A DNA stretch of 64,000 nt, from NCBI GenBank assembly GCA_046350055.1, contig JAXMBC010000001.1:4650001-4714000 (forward strand), written 5' to 3'. The notes beneath the pieces were generated by a model that searched no databases, was not told the origin of the DNA, and saw only the letters and a program-made list of their open reading frames with translations. Shown here piece by piece: positions 51,927 through 60,642 of the stretch (within the stretch, counting starts at the first letter, position 1; the number at the start of each line of letters is the position of its first letter). Position numbers and translations under genes: made by a program. This stretch comes from JAEUIE01 sp046350055. GTDB taxonomy: Bacteria > Planctomycetota > Planctomycetia > Gemmatales > HRBIN36.

Positions 51927-53279
51927 CTAACCTGCTATTACTGCCCGATAGGCTGCGACCAATCCATCGATCTCAGCCTTCGTGCGTTTCTCGGTTACTG
52001 CCACAGTCACGCAGTTGGGCATCGAAGGATACCAGCGACTCAGTGGCAGGCCTGCATGGTACCCACGTTGCAGCAGCTTTGCCAATACCGGTTCCGCTGC
52101 GGTGGGTAGTTCGATTGTAAATTCCTTGAAGAAGGGCTTGCCGGAATGCTTCAACTTGATCCCGGGGACCTTTGCTAATTCGCTGGCGGCATAGTGAGCC
52201 TTTTGCACACACAGTTCAGCCGTTTCTTTCAGACCTACAGGCCCCAGAGCTGCAAGATGCACCGTCGCACGCAAGGCTATGAGTCCCTGATTCGAGCAGA
52301 TGTTGCTCGTTGCCTTATCTCGACGAATGTGCTGTTCGCGAGTTTGCAACGTCAGCGACCAGCAGGTTTTGCCGTTCTTGTCAGTTGTCTGGCCCACCAG
52401 TCGACCAGGAATCTTGCGGATGAATTGGTTCTTGCAGGCAAGCAGGCCGAGGAATGGACCGCCATACTGCATCGGCGTTCCCAACCCCTGCCCTTCCGCT
52501 ACCACGATATCTGCACCGTAATCCCCAGGCCTCTTGAGCACGCCCAACCCAACTGGGTCGGTGACGATGACGACGATGACGCCCTTAGCCTGAGCCTGCT
52601 TCGTAAGTGCTTCCACCTCTTCAAGGTTGCCGAAGAAGTTGGGGCTTTGCAGCACGAGGCACGAGACGCTTTCATCCAACGCAGCATTCAGGGTCTCGGC
52701 TTTCAGGACGCCTTCCGGAGTAGGAAGCACCTTGACCACAGGATCGAGATTTTCGAGGTAGGTATCCAGAGTCTGCCGATACTCTGGATGAACACTTTCC
52801 GGCATCAGAATGATTTTCCTGCCATCGACAGAGGCATGGGCCATCAGAGCCGCTTCGGTGACGCCAGAACCCGCTTCGTACAAGCTGGCGTTAGCGACAT
52901 CCATACCGGTGAGCTGACAGATCAGTGTCTGAAATTCAAAGAAAGCTTGCAGGCTTCCCTGACTGGCTTCTGCCTGGTAGGGGGTGTAGGCGGTATAGAA
53001 CTCACCGCGACCTGCGACCTGATCTACCACTGCGGGTATGAAGTGATCGTAACTTCCACCACCCAGGAAGCAGACAGCTTCATCGGGCGAAATGTTCTTC
53101 TTTGCCAGCCGTACCATCTCGTCGGTCATTGGCATCTCAGAAAGTGCCGGCGGCACCTGGAGCTTGCCTTTGAATCGTACCGACTCGGGAACAGGCGAGA
53201 AGAGTTCATCAATCGAAGCAACGCCGATCGCCTTCAGCATCTCGCGTTGGTCAGCAGGCGTGTTCAATACGTAGGACAA
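51927..53279 (-). CDS. gcvPA: Glycine dehydrogenase (decarboxylating) subunit 1
   Basis: GcvPA is the N-terminal half of the split P protein, which decarboxylates glycine and passes the aminomethyl group to GcvH. The family start is about YVLNTPADQREMLKAIGV. The protein contains FLGGGSYDHFIPAVVDQVAGRGEFYTAYTPYQAEASQGSLQ and YEAGSGVTEAALMAHAS. I chose TTG 53279 because GAGG lies nine bases upstream and the family usually starts there. ATG 53366 would overlap gcvH by 8 bp and add an atypical N-terminus. The PLP-lysine half (gcvPB) is not adjacent and must be elsewhere. Confidence 0.9.
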   Translation of the reverse strand: MSYVLNTPADQREMLKAIGVASIDELFSPVPESVRFKGKLQVPPALSEMPMTDEMVRLAKKNISPDEAVCFLGGGSYDHFIPAVVDQVAGRGEFYTAYTPYQAEASQGSLQAFFEFQTLICQLTGMDVANASLYEAGSGVTEAALMAHASVDGRKIILMPESVHPEYRQTLDTYLENLDPVVKVLPTPEGVLKAETLNAALDESVSCLVLQSPNFFGNLEEVEALTKQAQAKGVIVVIVTDPVGLGVLKRPGDYGADIVVAEGQGLGTPMQYGGPFLGLLACKNQFIRKIPGRLVGQTTDKNGKTCWSLTLQTREQHIRRDKATSNICSNQGLIALRATVHLAALGPVGLKETAELCVQKAHYAASELAKVPGIKLKHSGKPFFKEFTIELPTAAEPVLAKLLQRGYHAGLPLSRWYPSMPNCVTVAVTEKRTKAEIDGLVAAYRAVIAG

Positions 53280-53358
53280 GATCGCAATCCTCAAAAAGTG
53301 CCTCTGCGCTGCAACCCGCTCACTTACCTCTGTCCCGTCAGGGATGTGAGGTACGGTA

Positions 53359-53745
53359 CTATGCACCCTCTTCTGCCACTAACCTGTTGTATTCAGCCTC
53401 AGCCACCAGGTTGTCCGCCAGACTACCGCTTGGCTTAATCTTGACGATCCAGCCCTTTTCATAGGGGCTTTCCGCAATGATCATTGGATCACTGGTGAGT
53501 TTCTCATTCACTTCAACCACAGTGCCATCACAGGGGGCGTAGAGATTTCCCACTGATTTTACTGACTCAATCTCGGCACAGCTTTCGCCCGACTTGGTGG
53601 CACTACCGACCTTGGGAAGCTGGACATAGAGCAAGTCTTTCAGCATATCGACGGCATGCTGCGTGATGCCAACAGTAACCAGTCCTGCCGCATCTTTATT
53701 GCACCATTCGTGGGACGGCGTGAAGCGATAGCTGGCAAGGTTCAT
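53359..53745 (-). CDS. gcvH: Glycine cleavage system H protein
   Basis: The 128-residue lipoyl carrier shuttles the methylamine intermediate between P, T and L proteins. YRFTPSHEWC is the family start. Lipoylation is at Lys63 in AEIESVKSVGNLYAP, and GWIVKIKPSG completes the barrel. AGGA eight bases upstream supports ATG 53745, while longer in-frame ATGs exist. It lies between gcvT and gcvPA on the same strand. Confidence 0.95.
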   Translation of the reverse strand: MNLASYRFTPSHEWCNKDAAGLVTVGITQHAVDMLKDLLYVQLPKVGSATKSGESCAEIESVKSVGNLYAPCDGTVVEVNEKLTSDPMIIAESPYEKGWIVKIKPSGSLADNLVAEAEYNRLVAEEGA

Positions 53746-53804
53746 GTGTTGCATCCTGTTCGAGAGGTGTGGGAGTCCGCCTTCAGGCGGCACGAAGGTC
53801 TGAG

Positions 53805-54893
53805 TTACTTGCGCTTGGGTCGTGAATAAAAAGGCAGTTTGACCACTTTGGCCGGTTGCGACTGTCCTCGGATATCGATCTGAAGCACAGTGCCGATAGC
53901 AGAGTATTCCCTGGGTACATACCCCATGGCGATCGACTTCTGCAGTGTCGGAGTGAATGTACCCGAGGTGACGATACCTATGTTGTTACCACCTGATTGG
54001 ATAGCACAGCCTTCCCGAGCGGGTCTTTTGCCTTCAAGCTCCAAGCCGATGCGAACTGGCAAGTCTGTCCTTTTCTGTCGTTCGAGCAATCCTGATTTCC
54101 CGATGAAAGCTCCCTTGTCGAACTTTACTGCCCAGTTCAAACCAGCCTGTAACGGATCAATCGATTCACTGAGTTCGTGACCATACAGAGGCATGGCGGC
54201 TTCTAGCCGCAAAGTATCACGAGCCCCGAGTCCTGCAGCCTTGCCACCAAGCGTTTCCAGTTCATCCCAAAGTGCATTGGCATGTTCATTCGCAATCATG
54301 ATCTCAACGCCATCTTCGCCGGTATACCCGGTGCGGCTGAGCACACATTGCTGACCCATACACCGTGTGGCAGCAGCAAAGTAGTATTTAAGGCTTTCGG
54401 GATCGACTTCGGTAAGGCCCTTTACCATGGCAAGAGCTTTCGGCCCCTGCACCGCAATCATCGCAGTCTCCATGGTCTGGTCCTTCATATCGACTTTCAG
54501 ACCTTCCTTATGCTTCTCCAGCCAGGTGACAATCTTGGTACGGTTTGAGGCATTAACCACCATCGAGTAGCCATAGGGCCACTTGTAAACGAGTACATCA
54601 TCAAGAATGCAGCCGAATTCATTGCAGACCAGGCTGTAACGAACCTGGCCGTCTTTCATGGTAGCGATGCTATTGGTACAGACACGTTCGAGCAGAGTGA
54701 GTGCGTCTTGGCCGCTGAAGCTCAGCCTGGCCATATGACCAATATCAAAAAGGCCTGCATGGGTTCGGACGGCAATATGTTCTTCGACGATACCGGCATA
54801 CACTACCGGCATCATCCAGCCGGCAAACTCCACCATCCGAGCGCCAAGGTCTACATGCTGCTGATAAAGTGCGGTTCGGGGAATTTCTGCCAC
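53805..54893 (-). CDS. gcvT: Glycine cleavage system T protein (aminomethyltransferase)
   Basis: The 362-residue enzyme moves the C1 unit from GcvH to tetrahydrofolate and releases ammonia. Family marks are RTALYQQHVDLGARMVEFAGW, HIAVRTHAGLFDIGHMARL, the folate region LLERVCTNSIATMKDGQVRYSL, and LSRTGYTGEDGVEIM. Length is typical. It is the first gene of gcvT-gcvH-gcvPA. I searched about 190 bp upstream for a glycine riboswitch and saw none. Confidence 0.95.
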   Translation of the reverse strand: MAEIPRTALYQQHVDLGARMVEFAGWMMPVVYAGIVEEHIAVRTHAGLFDIGHMARLSFSGQDALTLLERVCTNSIATMKDGQVRYSLVCNEFGCILDDVLVYKWPYGYSMVVNASNRTKIVTWLEKHKEGLKVDMKDQTMETAMIAVQGPKALAMVKGLTEVDPESLKYYFAAATRCMGQQCVLSRTGYTGEDGVEIMIANEHANALWDELETLGGKAAGLGARDTLRLEAAMPLYGHELSESIDPLQAGLNWAVKFDKGAFIGKSGLLERQKRTDLPVRIGLELEGKRPAREGCAIQSGGNNIGIVTSGTFTPTLQKSIAMGYVPREYSAIGTVLQIDIRGQSQPAKVVKLPFYSRPKRK

Positions 54894-55088
54894 GGCTCAC
54901 CTGTGAGAGGGGATGCTGAAAGTGTATGGCCCATCCACGCTGCATCAAGCACTAGAAAGTGAAGTTGTAGCGATTGTTCCTGACAGCCAGCAAACAGTAC
55001 TAAGAACACGCTTCCACCATAACTGAATAGCAGCCATTGCCCCTCAGATGATTCCGATGAATGAAGTAGCTACCAGATTGAGGTCTCG

Positions 55089-55484
55089 ATGCCCCGCTTG
55101 CTTGGCTTGTTAGTGGTTTGCTGTTGTTTCAGTGGCTGCGGCACTGAGGAAATGTTCAACTACGACGCCAAGCCGGTTAATGTCTCCGGTAAAGTGACAT
55201 ACCGCGGGTATATCGTCAATGGTGGCTGGATTGTTTTTTCACCCGATCCTGACCACAACAATACATCGGATATGGTAACAGCAGAGATTATGAGTGATGG
55301 CAGCTTTCAGGTCATCGATGGCAAACAACATGGACTACATCCAGGTAATTACAGAATGACCGTCTCTAATCATCGAAGCCAATTTGGCAACCTGCCCAAA
55401 CGCTATGCTGACTCTACAAATTCAGGGCTGAAATGCACCGTAGTTACGAATCAGCCACTGCGACTACGCATTGAACTTGACTAA
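55089..55484 (+). CDS. Planctomycete small lipoprotein, carboxypeptidase-regulatory-like
   Basis: The 131-residue product has a lipoprotein signal with lipobox FSGC (lipidation at about Cys17). It is followed by the pattern VSGKVTYRGYIVNGGWIVFSPD, a beta-sandwich domain common in planctomycete lipoproteins of unknown function (general form GxVTYxGKPVxGGxIxFxP). Later GLHPGNYRMTVSN fits the same fold. It is an isolated gene. Confidence 0.75.
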   Translation: MPRLLGLLVVCCCFSGCGTEEMFNYDAKPVNVSGKVTYRGYIVNGGWIVFSPDPDHNNTSDMVTAEIMSDGSFQVIDGKQHGLHPGNYRMTVSNHRSQFGNLPKRYADSTNSGLKCTVVTNQPLRLRIELD

Positions 55485-55747
55485 GTTGAAGCCATATTGG
55501 CACAGACTTTAGTAGACTGCCTATTTGGCTAAATCACACAGTTGCACCACATCTCTTGTCTTGCCAATTTGGCTGCTCAATATTCTCGATGAATTCGAAC
55601 TGCATTTATTCGTTCCTCGTAACTTATTGCTGGTATTTGACTTAAGGCAATCTCAGTTACTTCCCTGCGTAATTGGCACATTGACTGCATTATCCCCATC
55701 GTCAGTAAGTGAACTTCGCAACCAACTCGTTAAGAGGAGATAGAGCC

Positions 55748-56176
55748 ATGCGATTGATGCAGATGATGCCACTAAGCCGCTCGTTCGCACGCGAAATGAA
55801 CCGCTTGCACCAGGAACTAGAACAGGCATTCGGCGCTGTGACCAGTAAGGGCAATCCTGCCCTCAACCTGTGGGAAGACGAGAACAGCTTTTATGTCGAA
55901 ACAGAACTGCCCGGATATGACGCCAGCCAAATCGAAGCCTTTGTTGTAGGCAACGAGCAATTGGTCATTAAAGGCGAGCGTTCCGTAACCAGCTACGACA
56001 AAGCTGTGTGCCATCGTCAGGAACGGACCGCTGGTTGCTTTGAGCGCACCATTACGTTGCCCAAGCCTGTCAACGGAGACAATGTACAGGCCAAGTTTAC
56101 CCATGGCGTTCTCCATCTGACGCTGGCCAAGAGCCCGGAGGCCAAGCCGAAGAAGATCGAAATTGCGATCAACTAA
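55748..56176 (+). CDS. Small heat shock protein (Hsp20), first copy
   Basis: The 142-residue alpha-crystallin-type chaperone binds unfolding proteins without ATP. MRLMQMMPLSRSFAREMNRL is the N-terminal arm. NPALNLWEDENSFYVETELPGYD starts the crystallin domain, which ends with NGDNVQAKFTHGVLHLTLAK, and the C-terminal tail KKIEIAI carries the IxI motif. AGGAG lies seven bases before ATG 55748. It is followed after 61 bp by a second hsp20 gene. No sigma-32 promoter could be identified. Confidence 0.93.
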   Translation: MRLMQMMPLSRSFAREMNRLHQELEQAFGAVTSKGNPALNLWEDENSFYVETELPGYDASQIEAFVVGNEQLVIKGERSVTSYDKAVCHRQERTAGCFERTITLPKPVNGDNVQAKFTHGVLHLTLAKSPEAKPKKIEIAIN

Positions 56177-56237
56177 TCACTCACAGCTTCTGAATCCTTT
56201 TCCTGATCATTCTGACTTCAGACGGAGAGAACAATCT

Positions 56238-56633
56238 ATGACATCTTGCATGACTCAATCACAGAATCAACCTGCCGTCGCCCAGGAAGCTGCCCCAGCA
56301 GCTTGCACCACCAACTGCTTTAACCCACGCGTGGATGTGTGGGAGAACGAGCATGAGTTCATAGTGCATGCCGATATCCCCGGCGCTGTACCAGGCGAGA
56401 TTCAACTCAACTACGAGAACGGGCACCTGACTCTCGAAGGCAGGGTACAACCTGTGGAGAACAGAAACTACCTTCTTCGCGAGTATGGCATTGGCAACTA
56501 TTTCCGACAGTTTGCGGTAAATGACGATGTCGATGCCAGCCGCATCACCGCTGATTACAAGAACGGCGTGCTGACGGTAAAGCTGCCCAAGCGCGAGGAA
56601 ATCAAACCCCGAAAGATCGCAATCGCAGTATAA
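56238..56633 (+). CDS. Small heat shock protein (Hsp20), second copy
   Basis: The 131-residue second Hsp20 begins MTSCMTQSQNQPAVAQEAAP. The cysteine- and alanine-rich arm is unlike its neighbour. The crystallin domain is NPRVDVWENEHEFIVHADIPG to ITADYKNGVLTVKLPK, and the IxI tail RKIAIAV is present. GGAGA lies about nine bases before the start. A terminator follows, so the two hsp20 genes probably form one transcript. Confidence 0.92.
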   Translation: MTSCMTQSQNQPAVAQEAAPAACTTNCFNPRVDVWENEHEFIVHADIPGAVPGEIQLNYENGHLTLEGRVQPVENRNYLLREYGIGNYFRQFAVNDDVDASRITADYKNGVLTVKLPKREEIKPRKIAIAV

Positions 56634-56652
56634 GTTGATTAGCAAGCAGAAA

Positions 56653-56688
56653 GGAGCAGGTAGACATTTGTTCAACCTGCTCCATTTT
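56653..56688. terminator. Terminator between hsp20 and recR
   Basis: Nine-bp arms GGAGCAGGT and ACCTGCTCC with a 13-base loop are followed on the + strand by ATTTTCC. It sits between the convergent hsp20 pair and recR and probably acts for the hsp20 transcript. Confidence 0.65.
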
Positions 56689-56717
56689 CCATTGAATTGT
56701 CCTGCTGCCAACCAGAG

Positions 56718-57332
56718 TCAGAAATCACGTCGACCTTCCAGAGCATCGGACAACATATCCCGATTGGCAAACTCCAGGCTCAAACCCGAAGACAATCCCC
56801 TTGCCAGACGTGTGATCTTTACTCCACTGTGCGCCAATAGGTTGGAGAGGTAGAGAGCGGTGCCATCCCCTTCCATGGTGGGATTGGTTGCCATGATAAG
56901 TTCGCGCACACCTCCGCTTTGCACCCGCCTCAACAGCAAATCAACCGTCAACTTCTCCGGTCCCATGTTATCCAGGGGTGCGAGGCGTCCTCGCAATACG
57001 TGATATACCCCCCTGTAGTTGGCAGTGCGTTCCAGCGCCATCAGGTGCCTGCTCTCTTCTACCACGCAGATCAATCCCTGATCACGTCGGGCATCACGAC
57101 AAATGTGGCATAATTCCACTTCGGTGATGTGGCTGCATTGCTTACAGAAGTGAACTCGTTCCTTAAGGGCACGCAGCGCATCTGCCAGGGCAATCACATC
57201 GGCAGCTTCGGTACCCAGCAGATGGTGCATCAGCCGATCAGCCGACTTGGGGCCGATGCCTGGCAGTTTGCTCAATTCCTGCACGAGTCGATCCAGCACT
57301 GGCACGCCAGTAGCTTCGGGGGCCAGGGCCAT
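56718..57332 (-). CDS. recR: Recombination mediator protein RecR
   Basis: The 204-residue protein acts with RecF/RecO in loading RecA at gaps. A helix-hairpin-helix start (VQELSKLPGIGPKSADRLMHHLL), a C4 zinc finger (CKQCSHITEVELCHICRD) and a Toprim domain (GLICVVEESRHLMALE, ATNPTMEGDGTALYL) are all visible, with the usual length. It lies one base after the ybaB stop in a dnaX-ybaB-recR operon. Confidence 0.96.
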   Translation of the reverse strand: MALAPEATGVPVLDRLVQELSKLPGIGPKSADRLMHHLLGTEAADVIALADALRALKERVHFCKQCSHITEVELCHICRDARRDQGLICVVEESRHLMALERTANYRGVYHVLRGRLAPLDNMGPEKLTVDLLLRRVQSGGVRELIMATNPTMEGDGTALYLSNLLAHSGVKITRLARGLSSGLSLEFANRDMLSDALEGRRDF

Positions 57333-57333
57333 A

Positions 57334-57699
57334 CTACGACCCCATCAGTCCAGAAAGACCGCCCAGGTCAGGCATCCCCATTCCTGCTGGCAATCCGATA
57401 CTCTGCGTCATCCTGGCAGTTTCTTCAGCAACCAGGGCTTTGACTTTTTCCATTGCCTGATTGGTCGCGCCTCGCACCAGGTCTTCAATTAATTCACGGT
57501 CCTGCATCTGCCATGCCGCATCCGTTATGCTGCACGAGAGCACTTCCATCTTGCCATTCATTTTGACAGTGACCATATTGCCACCAGCAGCACCTTCAGC
57601 TGTTATCTGGTTGATGCGCTGCTGCATCTTTTCCACTTCTGCCTGCATCTTCGAGGGGTTCTTCAGCAACCCCATCACAGCGCTCAGTTCCTTGAACAT
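57334..57699 (-). CDS. ybaB: YbaB/EbfC nucleoid-associated protein
   Basis: The 121-residue dimeric DNA-binding protein has the family core (LLKNPSKMQAEVEKMQQRIN, AAGGNMVTVKMNGKMEVLS, LIEDLVRGATNQAMEKVK). The C-terminal glycine/methionine-rich tail (GMGMPDLGGLSGLMG) is typical. It sits between dnaX and recR, the conserved order in many bacteria. Confidence 0.95.
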   Translation of the reverse strand: MFKELSAVMGLLKNPSKMQAEVEKMQQRINQITAEGAAGGNMVTVKMNGKMEVLSCSITDAAWQMQDRELIEDLVRGATNQAMEKVKALVAEETARMTQSIGLPAGMGMPDLGGLSGLMGS

Positions 57700-57790
57700 G
57701 AATATCTCCGTTGGTGATCTCTGTTATCTTATGGCAGGTGTGGAGACAGAAGCCAGTAGGCGAATTGCAGAATCAAGCAGAATACTATCA

Positions 57791-59500
57791 TCAATTACCA
57801 AAGCCGTCGTCGAGATGCACCAGTTGGCCACCAAGTTGTTCCATGATGGCTTTCGCCAGGGGGACCTGCAACACCAGCTGCTTTTGTTGCACAGCACGTG
57901 GGACCACAGGCGTTCCAGCCCCTTCGCTGGAGATGTCAAACCTGAGCGCCACGCTGCGGCCGGCAAGTTTGCGCAGCCTGAGCTCTAGATCCGCCAGACG
58001 ATTGGAATCATTGCAGAAGTCTCGTTCTGCTTCGCCATTCGCCGGGAACGTCACCAGTATAGCGCCTGGCGGCACAAAAACTTGCTTGACCGTGCGCTCC
58101 AGACGTAATCTCATGGTCGAGCGCTCACCCAAGTCAGCCAGCAAGGCATTCCAGAGTTCGGGAATATTATCGAGTGAATAGTCCTGGGGAGGTGATGCAG
58201 GCAGAGGAAGTTCAGGAGTCAGACGTGCAGTAGAGGGTGCAGGCTTCGTGGGCGGAGGCGTCAGGCGAGCCGTGGAATTCATAGGAGTACCACGACTGGC
58301 CCCTTTGGCCATACCTTCCAAACGCCTGGCCACATCCGCCAATGGCAACATCTCCGCGAGTCGGCATAAGCGAATCACTGCCAACTCCAGCAACACATGT
58401 GATTGCCCCGTCGAGCGGAACTTCACCTTGGTAGCAATGAGCACATCCAATCCGGCCATCAGTGCTTCAGGCTTCCAACTTTTCAGGGACGCTGTCAATG
58501 ACGTCAGATCGGACTCACACAATTCCTTTACAAGCGGCGAATCACCCACAGTAGCCTTGAGAAGGAGCTGACGCCAGAGGTCGATCCATTGATCCAGCAA
58601 TTCTCCCGGTTGCACGCTTTTCTTCAAGCAGTGATGCAACGCTTCGAGAGCAACGGAGACATTCCGTTCCAGCACTGGTTGAACAATTCGCAGCACTTCC
58701 TCGTCATGAGCCAATCCCAGGAGCTTCTGCACCTGGTCAAGCGTGACTTTGCCTGATGAGAATGCAAGAGCCTGATCCATGAGAGACTGACCATCTCGCA
58801 TCGAACCGCCTGCTCGTCGAGCAATGAGTTCCAGAGCAGCATCTTCTGCTTCGTGCCCTTCGGCTTTTACAATCCCTGCCAGCCTGGCCTTGATACTCTC
58901 GCGGGCAATGCCACTGAGGTCAAACCGCTGGCAACGACTGAGAATGGTGATCGGTATCTTGTTTACTTCGGTGGTAGCGAAGATGAACTTTACATGGGGT
59001 GGCGGCTCTTCCAGTGTCTTCAGCAGTGCATTGAATGCTTCCTTGGAAAGCATGTGCACTTCGTCAATGATGTAGATCTTGAATCGGGAGCTTTGCGGTC
59101 GATATTGGGTATTGCCTCGCAAGTCGCGAATGTTATCGATTCCACGGTTGCTGGCACCATCGATTTCCAGCACGTCAATATCTTCGCCGATGGAAATAGC
59201 CTGGCAAGAGGAACATTCATTGCAAGGCGTAGTCGTGGGGCCTCGGACACAGTTCAACGACTTGGCCAGGATGCGGGCTGTAGAAGTTTTCCCAACTCCG
59301 CGAACCCCAGTGAACAGATAGGCGTGAGCAATTCGGTTCGCCGTGATGGCGTTCTTGAGCGCCTGGACAACCGGCTCCTGACCGATGAGGTCATCAAACT
59401 GCTGAGGACGATACCGGCGGGCCAGCACGGTATAGTTCTGCCCACCTGTAGCGGTGCTGGTCGCTGCTGCTTCGTTCTTAGCTGTGGCTTTCTTCGCCAT
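57791..59500 (-). CDS. dnaX: DNA polymerase III subunit gamma/tau
   Basis: The 569-residue clamp-loader ATPase has YTVLARRYRPQQFDDLIGQE, the P-loop LFTGVRGVGKTSTARILAKSLNC, zinc cysteines (CVRGPTTTPCNECSSC), Walker B IIDEVHMLSKEAFNALLKTLEEPP, and sensor 1 in FATTEVNKIPITILSRCQRFDL. The arginine-finger region SRCQRF is intact. After about 370 residues comes a proline-rich linker and a tau-type C-terminal domain. I did not identify a programmed frameshift site for a gamma form. It starts the dnaX-ybaB-recR operon. Confidence 0.96.
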   Translation of the reverse strand: MAKKATAKNEAAATSTATGGQNYTVLARRYRPQQFDDLIGQEPVVQALKNAITANRIAHAYLFTGVRGVGKTSTARILAKSLNCVRGPTTTPCNECSSCQAISIGEDIDVLEIDGASNRGIDNIRDLRGNTQYRPQSSRFKIYIIDEVHMLSKEAFNALLKTLEEPPPHVKFIFATTEVNKIPITILSRCQRFDLSGIARESIKARLAGIVKAEGHEAEDAALELIARRAGGSMRDGQSLMDQALAFSSGKVTLDQVQKLLGLAHDEEVLRIVQPVLERNVSVALEALHHCLKKSVQPGELLDQWIDLWRQLLLKATVGDSPLVKELCESDLTSLTASLKSWKPEALMAGLDVLIATKVKFRSTGQSHVLLELAVIRLCRLAEMLPLADVARRLEGMAKGASRGTPMNSTARLTPPPTKPAPSTARLTPELPLPASPPQDYSLDNIPELWNALLADLGERSTMRLRLERTVKQVFVPPGAILVTFPANGEAERDFCNDSNRLADLELRLRKLAGRSVALRFDISSEGAGTPVVPRAVQQKQLVLQVPLAKAIMEQLGGQLVHLDDGFGN

Positions 59501-59638
59501 GCGACGTACTGCCTCCCTGATAGCTGTACCTTACAGGAAGATCGACGGGGAGCAAGGAAATATGAGCTCACGGCAGTCACCATGAGCGTTCAATATGGGC
59601 AACCACCATAGAATCACTTCATCCCAGGAGGTTGATCC

Positions 59639-60616
59639 ATGCTCCCTACCCCTCTTGCTCGCAAGGTACTCAGCAGTCAGCAACTGGTGGAGTCTTATCC
59701 ACCAAAGATCATCCATCCGAATAAGAAGATCGTGTACAGCATCGCCTGTCCGCCCGGAACAGTGCATTCCGGCGAGATCACATTGTCCCGCTGGGCGGAA
59801 ATGGAGTTGCCCCGGAGCATAGGCTCTCACGCTACAGAATTCGAACAGCGAGAGGATTACTTTGGCTATGAGCCTAACAATCGCCCAGGCATGGTCGAAT
59901 GGTATCTCAACTTTGCCGATCAACATCTCTTTGTCGCCTACGGTAGTGGACTGTTCGCACAGGATGAAATGCAGGTAGCTGAGCATCCTGCACTTGGCTC
60001 GCTGCGCGAAGCGCTGCTGGCGTCAGATATTCCCGCGTTGACGACCGAGAACGGATCAGCCACGCCTGTGCTGGTACGAGGTGTGGAACGACGATGCAAG
60101 GTGGCGATCGATCCTAACGCAGCAATGAGCAGACCGCAGGGACTTTACGGGAATGCATTTCACCGGGCCTCCGTCGAAGCCATTACCAGTGCCACGCAGC
60201 CGATCATCCCTCCGACGATCAGCAACATTCTAGCCATCGAAGCGCCGCATGGGGGTGTAGGACAGTATCGAGCCAGTGAGATCACAAAAATACTCTCCAC
60301 TGCGTACACCGGTTTCCATGCTGCAGTGCTGGAATCAGGTGCAGGATTTGAAACGCATATTCACACCGGATTCTGGGGTTGCGGAGCATATGGTGGTAAT
60401 CGCGTGCTGATGGGATTGCTCCAATTGCTGGCTGCACGAATGGCGAAAGTCACACGTCTCATCTTCCACACTGGCAACGCCGTTGGCACTGCCGACTTCC
60501 AGCAGTCGCGTGATCTTGCCGAGGAATTCAGTGAGAAGCATGCGGACAGTGTGGCGAACCTGATTCAAGCCATTAAAGCCCGGGGTTTTGCCTGGGGAGT
60601 GAGCGACGGGAACTAG
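59639..60616 (+). CDS. Poly(ADP-ribose) glycohydrolase-like macrodomain protein
   Basis: The 325-residue protein shows two signature blocks of PARG. Residues 91-117 (NFADQHLFVAYGSGLFAQDE) align with the catalytic loop in which canonical enzymes have FANxxIGGGVLxxGCVQEE. Here GGG becomes YGSG and QEE becomes QDE. Residues 243-266 (HTGFWGCGAYGGNRVLMGLL) align with the TGNWGCGAFGG region. It may remove ADP-ribose from proteins or bind a related ligand. Activity is uncertain because the motif is diverged. There is no signal peptide, so it is likely cytoplasmic. GGAGG lies eight bases upstream. It is divergent from dnaX. Confidence 0.7.
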   Translation: MLPTPLARKVLSSQQLVESYPPKIIHPNKKIVYSIACPPGTVHSGEITLSRWAEMELPRSIGSHATEFEQREDYFGYEPNNRPGMVEWYLNFADQHLFVAYGSGLFAQDEMQVAEHPALGSLREALLASDIPALTTENGSATPVLVRGVERRCKVAIDPNAAMSRPQGLYGNAFHRASVEAITSATQPIIPPTISNILAIEAPHGGVGQYRASEITKILSTAYTGFHAAVLESGAGFETHIHTGFWGCGAYGGNRVLMGLLQLLAARMAKVTRLIFHTGNAVGTADFQQSRDLAEEFSEKHADSVANLIQAIKARGFAWGVSDGN

Positions 60617-60642
60617 GCCACCGCCATCAGTATGATATTGTT

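Noticed and set aside
54894..55088. Glycine riboswitch upstream of gcvT
   Set aside because: No conserved aptamer core or paired helices could be recognised.
55485..55747. Sigma-32 promoter or CIRCE element upstream of the hsp20 genes
   Set aside because: TTGACT-like and CCCCAT-like pieces exist, but with wrong spacing. No CIRCE inverted repeat seen.
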